The notes beneath the pieces were generated by a model. That model was not told where the DNA came from. It did not search any database and saw only the letters and a program-made list of their open reading frames with translations. A program made the position numbers and the translations under genes. From positions 1 through 64,000 of the forward strand of contig JBGAPZ010000013.1 in NCBI GenBank assembly GCA_044220975.1: a DNA stretch of 64,000 nucleotides, in the 5' to 3' direction. Each line of letters opens with the position of its first letter. Within the stretch, counting starts at the first letter, position 1. Source of the DNA: SZUA-430 sp044220975 (GTDB lineage: Bacteria > Pseudomonadota > Alphaproteobacteria > Micropepsales > Micropepsaceae). Positions 1 to 8,444 of this stretch are shown here, piece by piece.

Positions 1-1793
1 ATCTGCTCGGAGCGCAGTTCGACGATGCGCTGCGGCTGCGGCGCTTGACGCTGCTGAATAACCGGTTGGTGCTGGATCGGCGGCTTTGTCGCTTCGCTTT
101 CGGCCGCGGCCAGCAACGACTTCATGTCCCAGGCGGTACGATCTTCTTGCGGATCTGCGTCGTCTGCCGGGCGCACGAAACGCTTGGCGCGACCGAACCA
201 ACCGCCCTTCTGATCAGGCTCTTGCTGAGTTGGCGGCTGACGTTCGCCCGCCGGCGTAACCTGGTTGCGCGGCGGAGGCGCAAGGTTCGCTTGCGGCGGC
301 GCGACGTTGAAGTTCGGTGCCGATTGCTGTGGCGCCTTGGGCTTGTCGGGTTCGGCTTGGCGCACGCGATCAAACGCGTTGTTCACTCTCGACGAGAGGT
401 CGCGCGCGGCTTCGGCCTGGTGATCCAACGCAGTACGCAACTGTGTCGCGGCGGGTGCCGGCATTTGGTGCGCCAGTTTCCCCAATCGCTCAACTGTGCC
501 TTCAATGTGTTGCGATGCGTTTGCTGCGGTCTCGCGCAGACTGATCAAAACAGAGCCCAATCGGCCTGCGGCGTCGAACGAGGAATCGCCGGCCGAGCGG
601 ATCGTCTGCATCGCCTGTTCGAGGCCAGAGGTCGTGAGCTCCGTCGACGTGCGCAGTTTTTCGGACTCGCGGGTGAAGAGTTGCGTCGTCTCGACGATGC
701 GCTGGGCCATGATGGCCGCAGTCTCATCGAGGCGGCGCGAGCCTTCGATTGTGAACGTGCCGATCTTCTTCGTCTCGTCGACCATGACGGCGACGAGCTT
801 CGTCAAGCCTTCGCGCTGGAAGTCGAGCGCGCGGGCCATGTGGTCGTTCTCTTGCTTCAGGCGTTCGATCGTGTCGGCGAAGGCCGCACGTTGGCGTTCG
901 TGGCGCGCAACCACTTGCTCCGAACGTGCGGCAGCGGCTTCCGAGGCGGCGTCGAGGCGTTGAGCTTGGCGCTCGATTTCCTTGGCCGACTCTGCGGCGC
1001 GGTTCGACACGGTTGCCGACGCGTTTTGCAGCGTCGAGATCAGGCCCGCGATCGCGCCGTGTTCGGTGTGTAGGCTCTCGCTGGCGTTGCGCGCTGCGAC
1101 GCGCGCTTCTTGGAGGCGCGCGGTTAGTGTGTCGGAGGCGGCAAGGACTGCGGTGTCGAGCGCTTGCGTGAATTGTGCGAGTTTTTCGCGTTCCGAGCCC
1201 AGCTTGCCGGTCGCGCGATCGACGCGGTCTTGCGCGGCGAGTGCCGTACGCTCGATCAGCTGAAGACGCTCGTTTGCCGTCGTCTCAAGGGTCGACATGC
1301 GGGCGGTTGCGGCTTCGACGGCGGCGTTGAACGTATCGAGTTCGCGGCGGATGGCGCGGCCCAATTTGGCCATGCCACGGGCTGCGTGGTCTTCGGGTTC
1401 GGTGAGTTCGGCTGCGGCCATCGCGAGTGCGGCCGATTGGCCGCGCAGGATCTTTGCCTCACGCGCCAGCAGCGCGACGAAGAGGGCGAGAACCACAGGA
1501 ACTACGAGGACTGCGACTAACAAACCGTACCACGCCAACGGTAATTCGAAGAGCTTCGCCCAACCGATAAGACCGACCAGGTATGCACTGATTCCACCCA
1601 GCCAAAACACGCAGAAGAAGAATGTCCCCCAACCGAGGGCGCTTCCAGAATCCTCAGGTAAGTGGACGGGCCTTGCTTCAACCGGCAGTGGTTCGCTGAT
1701 CCGCTCCGCAGCCACGCGCAAGCGCGGTTGCTCCTCGGTGAGGAGGAGTGCCTCTTCAAAGTCTTGAATCTTGGATGGCTCGACGCGCTGCAT
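1..1793 (-). CDS. Membrane-anchored coiled-coil protein (3' end outside window)
   Basis: The minus-strand frame stays open from an ATG at 1793 to the window edge, giving 597 visible residues without a stop. A GGAAGG stretch precedes the ATG. Two hydrophobic segments lie near residues 55-77 and 86-110. About 330 residues of Ala/Glu/Arg/Gln-rich heptad-like sequence follow, which looks like long coiled coil. A Pro/Gln-rich tail then leads to the edge. The architecture (short cytoplasmic head, two membrane spans, long cytoplasmic coiled coil) resembles alphaproteobacterial polarity and division scaffolds such as TipN, but I do not recognise the sequence well enough to name it. The divergent neighbour is an NnrU-family gene 266 bp away. 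The frame assignment is confident; the function is not. Confidence 0.75.
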   Translation of the reverse strand, partial: MQRVEPSKIQDFEEALLLTEEQPRLRVAAERISEPLPVEARPVHLPEDSGSALGWGTFFFCVFWLGGISAYLVGLIGWAKLFELPLAWYGLLVAVLVVPVVLALFVALLAREAKILRGQSAALAMAAAELTEPEDHAARGMAKLGRAIRRELDTFNAAVEAATARMSTLETTANERLQLIERTALAAQDRVDRATGKLGSEREKLAQFTQALDTAVLAASDTLTARLQEARVAARNASESLHTEHGAIAGLISTLQNASATVSNRAAESAKEIERQAQRLDAASEAAAARSEQVVARHERQRAAFADTIERLKQENDHMARALDFQREGLTKLVAVMVDETKKIGTFTIEGSRRLDETAAIMAQRIVETTQLFTRESEKLRTSTELTTSGLEQAMQTIRSAGDSSFDAAGRLGSVLISLRETAANASQHIEGTVERLGKLAHQMPAPAATQLRTALDHQAEAARDLSSRVNNAFDRVRQAEPDKPKAPQQSAPNFNVAPPQANLAPPPRNQVTPAGERQPPTQQEPDQKGGWFGRAKRFVRPADDADPQEDRTAWDMKSLLAAAESEATKPPIQHQPVIQQRQAPQPQRIVELRSEQ

Positions 1794-2059
1794 GCGCCTT
1801 CCGCGGCTATATTTACTATATTTCTACCATTTCTCAGCGGTGCCCGCACTGGCGAAGATTCGCAACAGCACAAGGGGGCTGTGGATCGACACACGTTAAC
1901 GCGTGAGTTGAGCGTTCATCCCGTTTTGATGCGTTTGTGGGCGCTGCGTATGTGAATAACTGTTGCGCGTTCGCATCGAATGCCACGCACGCCAGTGCGC
2001 TAAACTAACGGCTGTCGTTCGCGATGTAGGCGACTTGATTCGCACGTGCGGAGAACGTC
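1794..2059. other. Divergent intergenic region
   Basis: This 266-bp stretch separates the coiled-coil gene from the NnrU-family gene and must hold both promoters. Near 1894-1905 there is an imperfect palindrome centred on GTTAAC. I see no convincing small ORF or RNA gene. Confidence 0.4.
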
Positions 2060-2761
2060 ATGACGATGTTGATCGCTGCAGCTGTCTTCTTTCTTTTCAT
2101 CCATCTCGCCATTGCCGGGACGCGGGCGCGCGACGCGGTCGTTCGATCGATCGGCGAGCAGGCCTACATGGGCGCGTTTTCTGTCGCCAGTCTCGCAGGG
2201 ATCGTCTGGCTCATCATGAGCTACAATCGAGCTTCGAGCGAAGGTAGCGAAATTTTGTGGGACTTGGGACCCGGCGTTCGCCATCTCGGTATTATCGTCA
2301 TCGCGATCGCGATATTTTTCGGTGTCTCAGGGTTGCTAACGCCCAATCCGACGTCCGTCGGCATGGAAGCTGCGGCCACGCGGGACGTCACGGGCATCGT
2401 GCGCATCACGCGCCATCCGTTCCTATGGGGCGTGGCTCTCTGGGCTGCGTTCCACTTGGCCGCCAACGGCGATGCTGCTTCGGTCATCCTCTTCGGCACG
2501 TTCTTCGTGCTTGCGGTTGCGGGTACGTTCTCGATCGATGCCAAACGAGCGCGCAAGATGGCCGACGGTTGGATCGGGTTTGCGGGACGAACGTCCAATT
2601 TTCCGTTTGTTGCGATATTCGCAGGGCGAAACTCGCTGAAGCTGGGCGAACTCTTGACGTACCGGCAGGCCGTCGCGCTCGTCGTCTTCGTGGTCCTTCT
2701 TTTCACCCACGCTTGGCTCTTTTCCGCCTCGCCATTTCCGGGTGGCTGGGTACCGTTTTAG
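2060..2761 (+). CDS. NnrU family membrane protein
   Basis: This 233-residue protein is almost entirely hydrophobic with about six predicted membrane spans. The N-terminal block (HLAIAGTRARDAVV near residues 15-28) and the central RITRHPFLWGVALWA segment are typical of the NnrU family. NnrU was named for a gene linked to nitrite and nitric oxide reductase clusters, but most family members occur outside denitrification loci and have no established reaction. The ATG at 2060 has GGAG six bases upstream. No denitrification genes are nearby, so a role in nitrogen-oxide metabolism should not be assumed. Confidence 0.85.
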   Translation: MTMLIAAAVFFLFIHLAIAGTRARDAVVRSIGEQAYMGAFSVASLAGIVWLIMSYNRASSEGSEILWDLGPGVRHLGIIVIAIAIFFGVSGLLTPNPTSVGMEAAATRDVTGIVRITRHPFLWGVALWAAFHLAANGDAASVILFGTFFVLAVAGTFSIDAKRARKMADGWIGFAGRTSNFPFVAIFAGRNSLKLGELLTYRQAVALVVFVVLLFTHAWLFSASPFPGGWVPF

Positions 2762-2769
2762 CGACCAGC

Positions 2770-2781
2770 TAACGGCCGTTA
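2770..2781. promoter_or_regulatory. 12-bp perfect palindrome upstream of the Hpt gene
   Basis: TAACGGCCGTTA is a perfect palindrome 57 bp upstream of the Hpt start and 8 bp past the NnrU-family stop. It is followed by a TTAACC element. It could be an operator. No regulator is encoded alongside, and a 12-mer palindrome can occur by chance. Confidence 0.3.
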
Positions 2782-2837
2782 ACCGTCTGGTGTCTCTTGG
2801 CCCCTAAACTCGCGGATTCGAAGGGGTAAAGGCAGCG

Positions 2838-3158
2838 ATGACCGCCACAGCGAAAGCCGTCGATTACGACCACCTGCGCAACCAGGCCGCAGGCAATATC
2901 GACGTTATGCGTGAGGTGTTGGGATTGTTTGTCACGCATTGCGAGCAGGTGTTGAGCGAGCTCGAGACGGCTACGGATGCAAAGGCTTGGAAGCAGTGGA
3001 CCCACACACTGAAAGGCTCCGCCCGCGGGATTGGCGCGTTTGCCGTGGCGGAAGCGGCAGCTGAAGCCGAGCGGCATTCGATGGATAAGACCAAGCTTGC
3101 GCCGATCCGGGCGGCTTTTGCCGAGGCGCAGGCTTTCATCGGTAAGCATCCGTTGTGA
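2838..3158 (+). CDS. Stand-alone Hpt (histidine phosphotransfer) protein
   Basis: This 106-residue protein is a single Hpt four-helix domain. The hallmark H-x-x-K-G-S motif appears as HTLKGSARGIGA, with the phosphoacceptor predicted at His56. Such proteins shuttle phosphate between the receiver domain of a hybrid kinase and a second response regulator in the cytoplasm. No kinase or regulator flanks it. The nearest hybrid kinase in the window is CckA at 38.5 kb, but in the known pathway CckA uses ChpT, which has a different fold, so a link is speculative. The gene stands alone between an NnrU-family gene and an MBL-fold hydrolase. Confidence 0.9.
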   Translation: MTATAKAVDYDHLRNQAAGNIDVMREVLGLFVTHCEQVLSELETATDAKAWKQWTHTLKGSARGIGAFAVAEAAAEAERHSMDKTKLAPIRAAFAEAQAFIGKHPL

Positions 3159-3247
3159 TGCCTGTCACGTCAGGAAGTGACAGGCTTTGCTTCGCGCGGG
3201 GCGCACTGCAGATAAACTCGTGGGCGGGCTGAGGGTTTAAGAGGCAA

Positions 3248-4072
3248 ATGGCATTCAAGGTGAAGTTCTGGGGGACTAGGGGAACCGTCGCGTGCCCTGG
3301 TCCCAATCATCTTGCCTTTGGGGGCAACACAAGCTGCGTCGAAGTCGCTATGGGCGGCCGGCGCGTCATCTTCGATTTGGGCACCGGCGTGCGCAATCTC
3401 GGCAAGTGGTTCATGCGCAAGCAACAGCGCGATGCGACCGTGCTTATGTCGCATACGCATTGGGACCACATCCAAGGCTTTCCGTTCTTTCAGCCGGCGT
3501 TTGCGGAAGGCTATCGCTTCAAGATCATGGCCGGACATTTGAGCGCGGGGCTGCCGATCCAGAACGTGCTTGCCGGACAGATGACTCATCCGTTCTTTCC
3601 GGTACCGATCGACATCATGAAGGCCAAGATCGAGTTTCAGGATTTTCGCGCAGGCGACGCGTTTACACTCGATGGCGACATCAAGGTGCGCACAGCGCCA
3701 TTGAACCATCCGGACGGCGCAACCGGCTACCGTCTCGACTATCAGGGCCGCGCGCTCTGCTACATCACCGATACCGAGCACACGCCGGGTAAGCCGGATC
3801 AGAATATTTTGGGCCTCGTCGAAGGTGCGGATTTGATGATCTACGACTGCACCTATACGGACCATGAGTTTCCCTCGCGGCGCGGCTGGGGTCACTCGAC
3901 ATGGCAGGAAGGCATGCGCCTTGCGCGCGCTGCGAAAGTGAAGCGGCTCGCGATCTTCCATCACGATCCGGACCACGAGGATCATTTCATGGAGGAAGTT
4001 GAGGCAACCGCTTTGGCGGCATGGCCCGGCTGCTTCGTGGCGCGCGACAACATGCGTATCAATTTGATCTAG
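3248..4072 (+). CDS. MBL-fold metallohydrolase (COG1235-like)
   Basis: This 274-residue cytoplasmic protein carries the metallo-beta-lactamase metal motif H-x-H-x-D-H as SHTHWDH at residues 68-74. Further candidate ligands are the His in PLNHPDG, the Asp/His of DTEH and HHDPDHEDH near the C-terminus. The WGTRGTVACPG start and GGNTSC segment are typical of the COG1235 branch, related to PhnP and to class II cAMP phosphodiesterases, so a phosphodiester substrate is likely but not identified. AGAGG precedes the ATG. Its stop interlocks with the stop of the convergent bicupin gene. Confidence 0.85.
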   Translation: MAFKVKFWGTRGTVACPGPNHLAFGGNTSCVEVAMGGRRVIFDLGTGVRNLGKWFMRKQQRDATVLMSHTHWDHIQGFPFFQPAFAEGYRFKIMAGHLSAGLPIQNVLAGQMTHPFFPVPIDIMKAKIEFQDFRAGDAFTLDGDIKVRTAPLNHPDGATGYRLDYQGRALCYITDTEHTPGKPDQNILGLVEGADLMIYDCTYTDHEFPSRRGWGHSTWQEGMRLARAAKVKRLAIFHHDPDHEDHFMEEVEATALAAWPGCFVARDNMRINLI

Positions 4073-5001
4073 ATCGCCGGTAGCGCGACCTCCAAAATAT
4101 CGCAGGCGTCGTCAGCCGTGAATGCGCAGTGCGTATTGGACGGCACGAGGCACGCGTCGCCGCCATGCAAGTCGTGGGTGCCAAGGCTTTCGCTTTGCAA
4201 ATGCGCTGTTCCGTTCAGGATAGCCAGGAACAAGAACTCGCCGTTGTACGTTTGCTCGGTCGTTCCCGAGAGGCGCAAGATGCGCACGCTAGCCAGGCCG
4301 CCGGTCGCGGTGGCAATCCCGGTATCTTGGAACTTGATACCATCGCCCTGGTGCCAGCGTGCTTGGGCCGCGATGTGGCGCACGAAGCGCTGGCCGTCGA
4401 AGTTTCGCTCGGGGTTCAAAGTCGCGGTCGGTAGTTGCAGCGCGTGGTCGCGAAATGTCTCGTGTTCGGCCGGACAGCCAATCTCGATGACTTCAAGGCC
4501 GGCCGACGACTCAAGGACGCGGTGGCGGATGCCGGGTGGTTGAAGGACGCAGTCGCCTTCGTGCATGACGAACGGCGGCCCTTGATCTTGATAGACTACG
4601 CGCACCCAACCTTTGCGCACGAAGATCATCTGGAAGCGGACGCGGTGGTGGTGGACGTAGTCGGCGACCGGGCCGCCATTGGGTATGCGAATGTGCGAGG
4701 CGATATAGCGGCCGCCCAAGCGGCTTGGGATGAGGTTGCGGTACTGCATACCTGCGCGACCAACCGTCCATGCGGTCGATGCGGCACGCGTGAGGACGAA
4801 TTCTTGCTTGGCGCTTGGCATGACGGGGTGGCCGAGACCCGTGAACGGCTCGGCGTGTACGCCTTCCGGTGTTGCTTCAAGGCGCAACATCTCAATGCCC
4901 TTCGAGACGACCGCGATGCGCGGCGCGTCGGCGGGCATGATCATGTCGAGGCGATAGCCGCGCCGCTCGTAGTCCGCGATCGCGCTATCGAGGTCCGACA
5001 T
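4069..5001 (-). CDS. Bicupin protein, last gene of a coupled operon
   Basis: I place the start at the ATG at 5001, which shares its A with the TGA of the upstream hydrolase (TGATG), giving 310 residues. A longer reading is possible but would run into that gene. Residues 1-45 look like the start of a glyoxalase/VOC-like fold. Two cupin barrels follow. The first has a YVHHHRVRFQMIFV motif and a GDCVLQPPGIRH motif, whose histidines suit a metal site. The second has fewer of the ligand histidines and may be structural. Bicupins include ring-cleaving dioxygenases such as gentisate dioxygenase, as well as isomerases and storage proteins. The chorismate mutase in the operon makes an aromatic substrate thinkable, but nothing in the sequence proves it. 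Confidence 0.8.
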   Translation of the reverse strand: MSDLDSAIADYERRGYRLDMIMPADAPRIAVVSKGIEMLRLEATPEGVHAEPFTGLGHPVMPSAKQEFVLTRAASTAWTVGRAGMQYRNLIPSRLGGRYIASHIRIPNGGPVADYVHHHRVRFQMIFVRKGWVRVVYQDQGPPFVMHEGDCVLQPPGIRHRVLESSAGLEVIEIGCPAEHETFRDHALQLPTATLNPERNFDGQRFVRHIAAQARWHQGDGIKFQDTGIATATGGLASVRILRLSGTTEQTYNGEFLFLAILNGTAHLQSESLGTHDLHGGDACLVPSNTHCAFTADDACDILEVALPAI

Positions 5002-6527
5002 CAGAAACGCGGGCTCCGCCGCTCGACCATGCCTTTTTCGGTCGCCATTTTGTGGGTGAGCGTTTGATCTTCGTGTGTTAGGCGCCAAGAGATGAGCTTT
5101 TGCGCGTACGCGAGTGCCACTTTGGCGTAATCGCTTGCCGTCGCCAGGTTCGTGAACTCATGCGGGTCGCGCTGCAAATCGAACAACAATGGCGCCATGT
5201 TCGCGAAGTGTACGTACTTGAAACGCTCGTCGCGAATGACCGTCAGGTTGCACTGGTGCAGCGTGAGGCCCAGCGCCTGTTCGGTACCGTCAAAGCTCGC
5301 GTTGCGGAAGTCGTATTCCCAATGCGCTTCCTTGCGCCAGTTGGGTGCACCGGCTTGCTCGATCAGCGGTAGCAGCGAACGGCCGTCGCATTGCGCCGGA
5401 ACATCAGCTCCGACGGCGTCGAGCAAGGTCGGCATGATGTCGACATGTTCGGTGAAGGCGTGCACGGATTGGCCGCGCATTCGATCGGCCGTCATGCGCG
5501 GGTCGCGGACGATCAACGGCACGGCATAGGAGCCGTCGAAGTAGCCCATCTTTCCCAGCAGCCAATGAGCGCCGAGCTCTTCGCCGTGGTCGCTGGTGAA
5601 GACGATCAATGTGTCGTCCCATAGCCCCTCGGCCTTTAGGTGGGCAAACAGGCGGCCGAGATTGTCGTCGACCTCGCTTATCATGGCGAAGTAGACCGCG
5701 CTCATACGGTTCAGTTTGCGAACGTCATCCGGCGCTTGATAGAGCGGCAGACCCAGTTGGTAGGCGAGCCATGGGTGTTGCGCGGCCTCGTCTTCCAGTG
5801 TCGCGCGACGGATCGGGGGCGGTATGGATTCGGGATCGTACAGCCGGTTCCACGGTTCGGAAGCGATCCACGGTGGATGCGGCCGTAACAGCGAGAGATG
5901 CAACATCCACGGCACGTCGCGATGTTGGCTGACATAGTCGATCGCCTGATCGACATGCCAGGTCGTGTCGTTGTGTTCGGCTTTGACGATCCAGGGCTTC
6001 GGATGGGATGCGCCATCTTCGTAGTCGGGCCCGCTCTCGCGGAGCCAAATGACGAAGCGTTCTTCATGCGGTAGTTCGTAGCCTCGAGCGTGCAAGAATT
6101 TTGCCCAGGGTCCGGGATAGTCCATGCTGGTCGCGGCAAAGTCAGTTAGGCCCGGCAGGATGCCTTCATACGTGCTGAGGCGCGGATCGCCCGCGTCGAG
6201 GTCGCGCGGATCGGCCGTTTGGTCGGTGTAGCCGATGAGTGCAGGATCATAACCGAGCTTGCGTGCTTCAAGCGCCCAGTTGGTGTGGCGCCGGTCAAGC
6301 GGGGTTCCGTTCATCGCCACGCGATGATTGTGCGGGTAGAGCCCGGTGTGAAGCGTCGCGCGCGACGGCGAGCACGGCGCTGCGTTGGCGAAATGGCGCG
6401 CGAACAGCGTGCCTTCGCGGGCGAGCGCGTCGAGGTTTGGCGTCTTCACCACGGGGTGGTGCAGCGCAGACAAACAGTCGCCACGCCATTGATCGGCGGT
6501 GATGAAGAGGATGTTTCGCGGCTTCAT
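5001..6527 (-). CDS. Phosphonate monoester hydrolase / arylsulfatase-like enzyme
   Basis: This 508-residue protein belongs to the alkaline phosphatase superfamily, sulfatase branch. The sulfatase signature C-S-P-S-R lies at residues 52-56. Cys52 would be converted to formylglycine, the catalytic nucleophile. Asp12 in the ADQWRGD motif and the FTSDHGEELGAHWLLGK segment supply the metal ligands. The segments PLDRRH, YDPALIGYT, RPHPPW, FKYVHFA and SWRLTHEDQTLTH closely match what I remember of the Rhizobium/Burkholderia phosphonate monoester hydrolases, which are promiscuous phospho- and sulfo-ester hydrolases. No signal peptide is present, so it is probably cytoplasmic. It overlaps the upstream chorismate mutase by ATGA and the downstream bicupin by TGATG. 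Confidence 0.88.
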   Translation of the reverse strand: MKPRNILFITADQWRGDCLSALHHPVVKTPNLDALAREGTLFARHFANAAPCSPSRATLHTGLYPHNHRVAMNGTPLDRRHTNWALEARKLGYDPALIGYTDQTADPRDLDAGDPRLSTYEGILPGLTDFAATSMDYPGPWAKFLHARGYELPHEERFVIWLRESGPDYEDGASHPKPWIVKAEHNDTTWHVDQAIDYVSQHRDVPWMLHLSLLRPHPPWIASEPWNRLYDPESIPPPIRRATLEDEAAQHPWLAYQLGLPLYQAPDDVRKLNRMSAVYFAMISEVDDNLGRLFAHLKAEGLWDDTLIVFTSDHGEELGAHWLLGKMGYFDGSYAVPLIVRDPRMTADRMRGQSVHAFTEHVDIMPTLLDAVGADVPAQCDGRSLLPLIEQAGAPNWRKEAHWEYDFRNASFDGTEQALGLTLHQCNLTVIRDERFKYVHFANMAPLLFDLQRDPHEFTNLATASDYAKVALAYAQKLISWRLTHEDQTLTHKMATEKGMVERRSPRF

Positions 6528-6880
6528 TGCGCCGCGAGCTTAGCCCGCAGACGTGCGCCTTTCACCTCATCAAACACTTCGAACTCGTGCGCGATGCAGC
6601 CGTCCATGAGGCGGCGCCAGACGGGCTCGGCGATCGCGAACGGGAATCCTTCCCGCCGGCAGCTGGCCTCAACTTTGGCCAGCACATCATTGATGCGGGC
6701 TTCGTCGCGGACCGAACTGCGATCTTGTTTGATCTGCCCGGCGCGTTCGATATAGGTCAGCCGCTCTGCCAATAGGCGGATCAGGGCGCGGTCGAGGCGG
6801 TCTATCTCGCGGCGAACATCGGTCATATTCGTGCAGTCGGCGGCGGCCGCGCCTTGCAGGTCAGGCCAGGGGGCTGGCAT
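6524..6880 (-). CDS. Chorismate mutase, AroQ type
   Basis: This 118-residue protein has the all-helical AroQ fold. The first helix carries R-x-x-I-D-x-L-D followed by L-L-x-x-R, then a Lys in AGQIKQD, and the C-terminal helix EPVWRRLMDGCIAHEFEVF. These residues bind chorismate and accelerate its rearrangement to prephenate. Some relatives such as PchB instead split isochorismate to salicylate, and this cannot be excluded. I chose the ATG at 6880 because a GAAGAGG ribosome site lies nine bases upstream. The ATG at 6889 would touch that site directly. It is the first gene of a three-gene operon with the phosphonate monoester hydrolase-like enzyme and the bicupin. Confidence 0.85.
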   Translation of the reverse strand: MPAPWPDLQGAAAADCTNMTDVRREIDRLDRALIRLLAERLTYIERAGQIKQDRSSVRDEARINDVLAKVEASCRREGFPFAIAEPVWRRLMDGCIAHEFEVFDEVKGARLRAKLAAQ

Positions 6881-7035
6881 GTGTGTCATCCTCTTCAGGT
6901 CTTTCGCCGACGTCGGGGATATGGCAGTGGCGGAGTGCATGCGCCAGGCGTCATCCGGACGCGCAAAAGTGCAATGCAGTTGATTGAACTTCCGGTGGCG
7001 CCTTCTTATTTCTACATGTATGTTTGCATTAATTT

Positions 7036-7041
7036 TATAAT
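7036..7041 (+). promoter_or_regulatory. Candidate -10 element (TATAAT) for the reductase/ferredoxin pair
   Basis: A consensus TATAAT lies 19 bp upstream of the reductase ATG, within an unusually AT-rich stretch (about 7003-7060). The matching -35 is poor. A start this close would leave a very short leader. Confidence 0.35.
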
Positions 7042-7059
7042 ATCGAAAATGGTTGTGAA

Positions 7060-8106
7060 ATGACAATAAATATCGTCCAGCCGGGCGGTCAGCACAAAAC
7101 GGATGTCGTGATCATCGGGGCTGGGCCGATCGGGATCTTTGCGGTCTTCGAACTCGGCCTGCTCGACTTGAAGGCGCACCTGATCGACATCCTGGACCGG
7201 CCTGGCGGGCAGTGCACGGAGCTGTATCCGGAGAAGCCGATCTATGACATCCCGGGCCTCGTCGAGGTGACCGGCCAAGGTCTCACCGACAAGCTCATGG
7301 ATCAGATCAAGCCGTTCGGTGCGACGTTCCATCTTTCGCAAATGGCGGAGTCGCTCGAAAAGGCCGGCGACTGCTGGCGCGTCACGACCGATGCGGGGAC
7401 ACAGATTGAAGCGCGCGTCGTCGTGATTGCCGCGGGCGGGGGAAGCTTCACGCCGAAGAAACCGCCGATCCCTGGAATCGAGGGCTACGAGAACACGTCG
7501 GTGTTCTATGCGGTGCGCAAGATGGACCGGTTCCGCGACAAGGTCGTCGTCATCGCGGGCGGCGGCGACTCCGCGCTCGACTGGACGCTGAACCTGCAAC
7601 CGATCGCAAAGAAGCTGACACTGGTGCATCACCGCGATGGTTTCCGTGCGGCGCCCGACAGCGTGAACAAGATGCGCGCGCTGGTCGCCGAGGGAAAGAT
7701 GGAGTTCCACGTTGCGAACATCAAAGGGTTGAACGGTGCCGACGGGCAGCTTTCATCGCTGGCGCTGAACACGAAGGAACGCGGCGATTATCAACTTCCC
7801 GCCGAGATGTTATTGCCGTTTTTCGGGCTGACGATGAAGCTTGGCCCGGTTGCGAATTTCGGGATCAATCTTCATGAGAATTTGATTCCGGTCGACACCG
7901 AGAAATTCGAGTCGACGACGCCGGGAATATTTGCAATCGGCGATATCAATACGTATCCGGGCAAGCTGAAGCTGATCCTTTCGGGATTCCACGAAGGTGC
8001 TTTGTTGGCGCAGCAGGCGTTTCGCTACTGCAGGCCCGAGGAAAAGCTGCGGTTCCAGTACACGACATCGTCTTCCAGTTTGCAAAAGAAGTTGGGCGTT
8101 GCTTGA
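7060..8106 (+). CDS. Ferredoxin--NADP+ reductase, thioredoxin-reductase-like type
   Basis: This 348-residue flavoprotein has an FAD-binding GAGPIG at residues 20-25, the PGGQCTELYP segment, a second nucleotide-binding glycine motif (IAGGGDSALDW, near 165-176) and the C-terminal AIGDINTYPGKLKLI motif that closes the FAD site. The redox-active CxxC of thioredoxin reductase is absent. This identifies the YumC-type FNR, which passes electrons between NADPH and a ferredoxin. Its stop overlaps the start of a [2Fe-2S] ferredoxin gene (TGATG), giving the probable redox partner. No strong ribosome site is visible before the ATG. Confidence 0.9.
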   Translation: MTINIVQPGGQHKTDVVIIGAGPIGIFAVFELGLLDLKAHLIDILDRPGGQCTELYPEKPIYDIPGLVEVTGQGLTDKLMDQIKPFGATFHLSQMAESLEKAGDCWRVTTDAGTQIEARVVVIAAGGGSFTPKKPPIPGIEGYENTSVFYAVRKMDRFRDKVVVIAGGGDSALDWTLNLQPIAKKLTLVHHRDGFRAAPDSVNKMRALVAEGKMEFHVANIKGLNGADGQLSSLALNTKERGDYQLPAEMLLPFFGLTMKLGPVANFGINLHENLIPVDTEKFESTTPGIFAIGDINTYPGKLKLILSGFHEGALLAQQAFRYCRPEEKLRFQYTTSSSSLQKKLGVA

Positions 8107-8420
8107 TGAAACTGATCGTCACCGACCGCACCGGAAAAGTGCACGAGCTTCAAGCGCGCGACGACTGGAGCGCGATGGAAGTCATTCGCGATGCGAACCT
8201 TCCGCTTTCCGCGGAGTGCGGTGGCGCGTGCGCCTGCGCGACATGCCACGTCTATGTCGATGAGGCTTGGATCGACAAATTGCCGGCCGCGCAGCAGCAG
8301 GAAATCGACATGCTCGATTTTGGCGTCGCGGTGCAGGAAAACTCGCGGCTCTCCTGCCAGATCAAGATGACGCCCGAGCTCGAAGGGCTTCAGGTTACAT
8401 TGGCGCCGGAGAGCCTTTGA
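8106..8420 (+). CDS. [2Fe-2S] ferredoxin, adrenodoxin type
   Basis: This 104-residue ferredoxin begins at the ATG at 8106, which shares its A with the reductase TGA. A TTG three bases earlier is an unlikely start. The cluster ligands fit the adrenodoxin/Isc-ferredoxin pattern C-x5-C-x2-C-x36-C: Cys38, Cys44, Cys47 and Cys84. Cys42 lies inside the loop and is extra. The protein carries electrons, presumably from the co-transcribed reductase. The acceptor is unknown, since no P450 or Isc genes are adjacent. Confidence 0.92.
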   Translation: MKLIVTDRTGKVHELQARDDWSAMEVIRDANLPLSAECGGACACATCHVYVDEAWIDKLPAAQQQEIDMLDFGVAVQENSRLSCQIKMTPELEGLQVTLAPESL

Positions 8421-8432
8421 GCTCTCCGGCGC
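8403..8432. terminator. 12-bp hairpin spanning the ferredoxin stop codon
   Basis: GCGCCGGAGAGC (8403-8414) pairs perfectly with GCTCTCCGGCGC (8421-8432) around a six-base loop that contains the TGA stop. It sits between convergent genes and could end transcription from both sides. Neither strand has a U-run after it, so it may act as an RNA 3'-end stabiliser instead. Confidence 0.55.
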
Positions 8433-8444
8433 GTGCAGCCGCGA

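Noticed and set aside
45..1073. 342-codon plus-strand ORF at the left edge
   Set aside because: It is the antisense of the coiled-coil gene, which has a more protein-like sequence, a start with a ribosome site and membrane segments. The plus-strand translation is Arg/Cys-rich and matches nothing.
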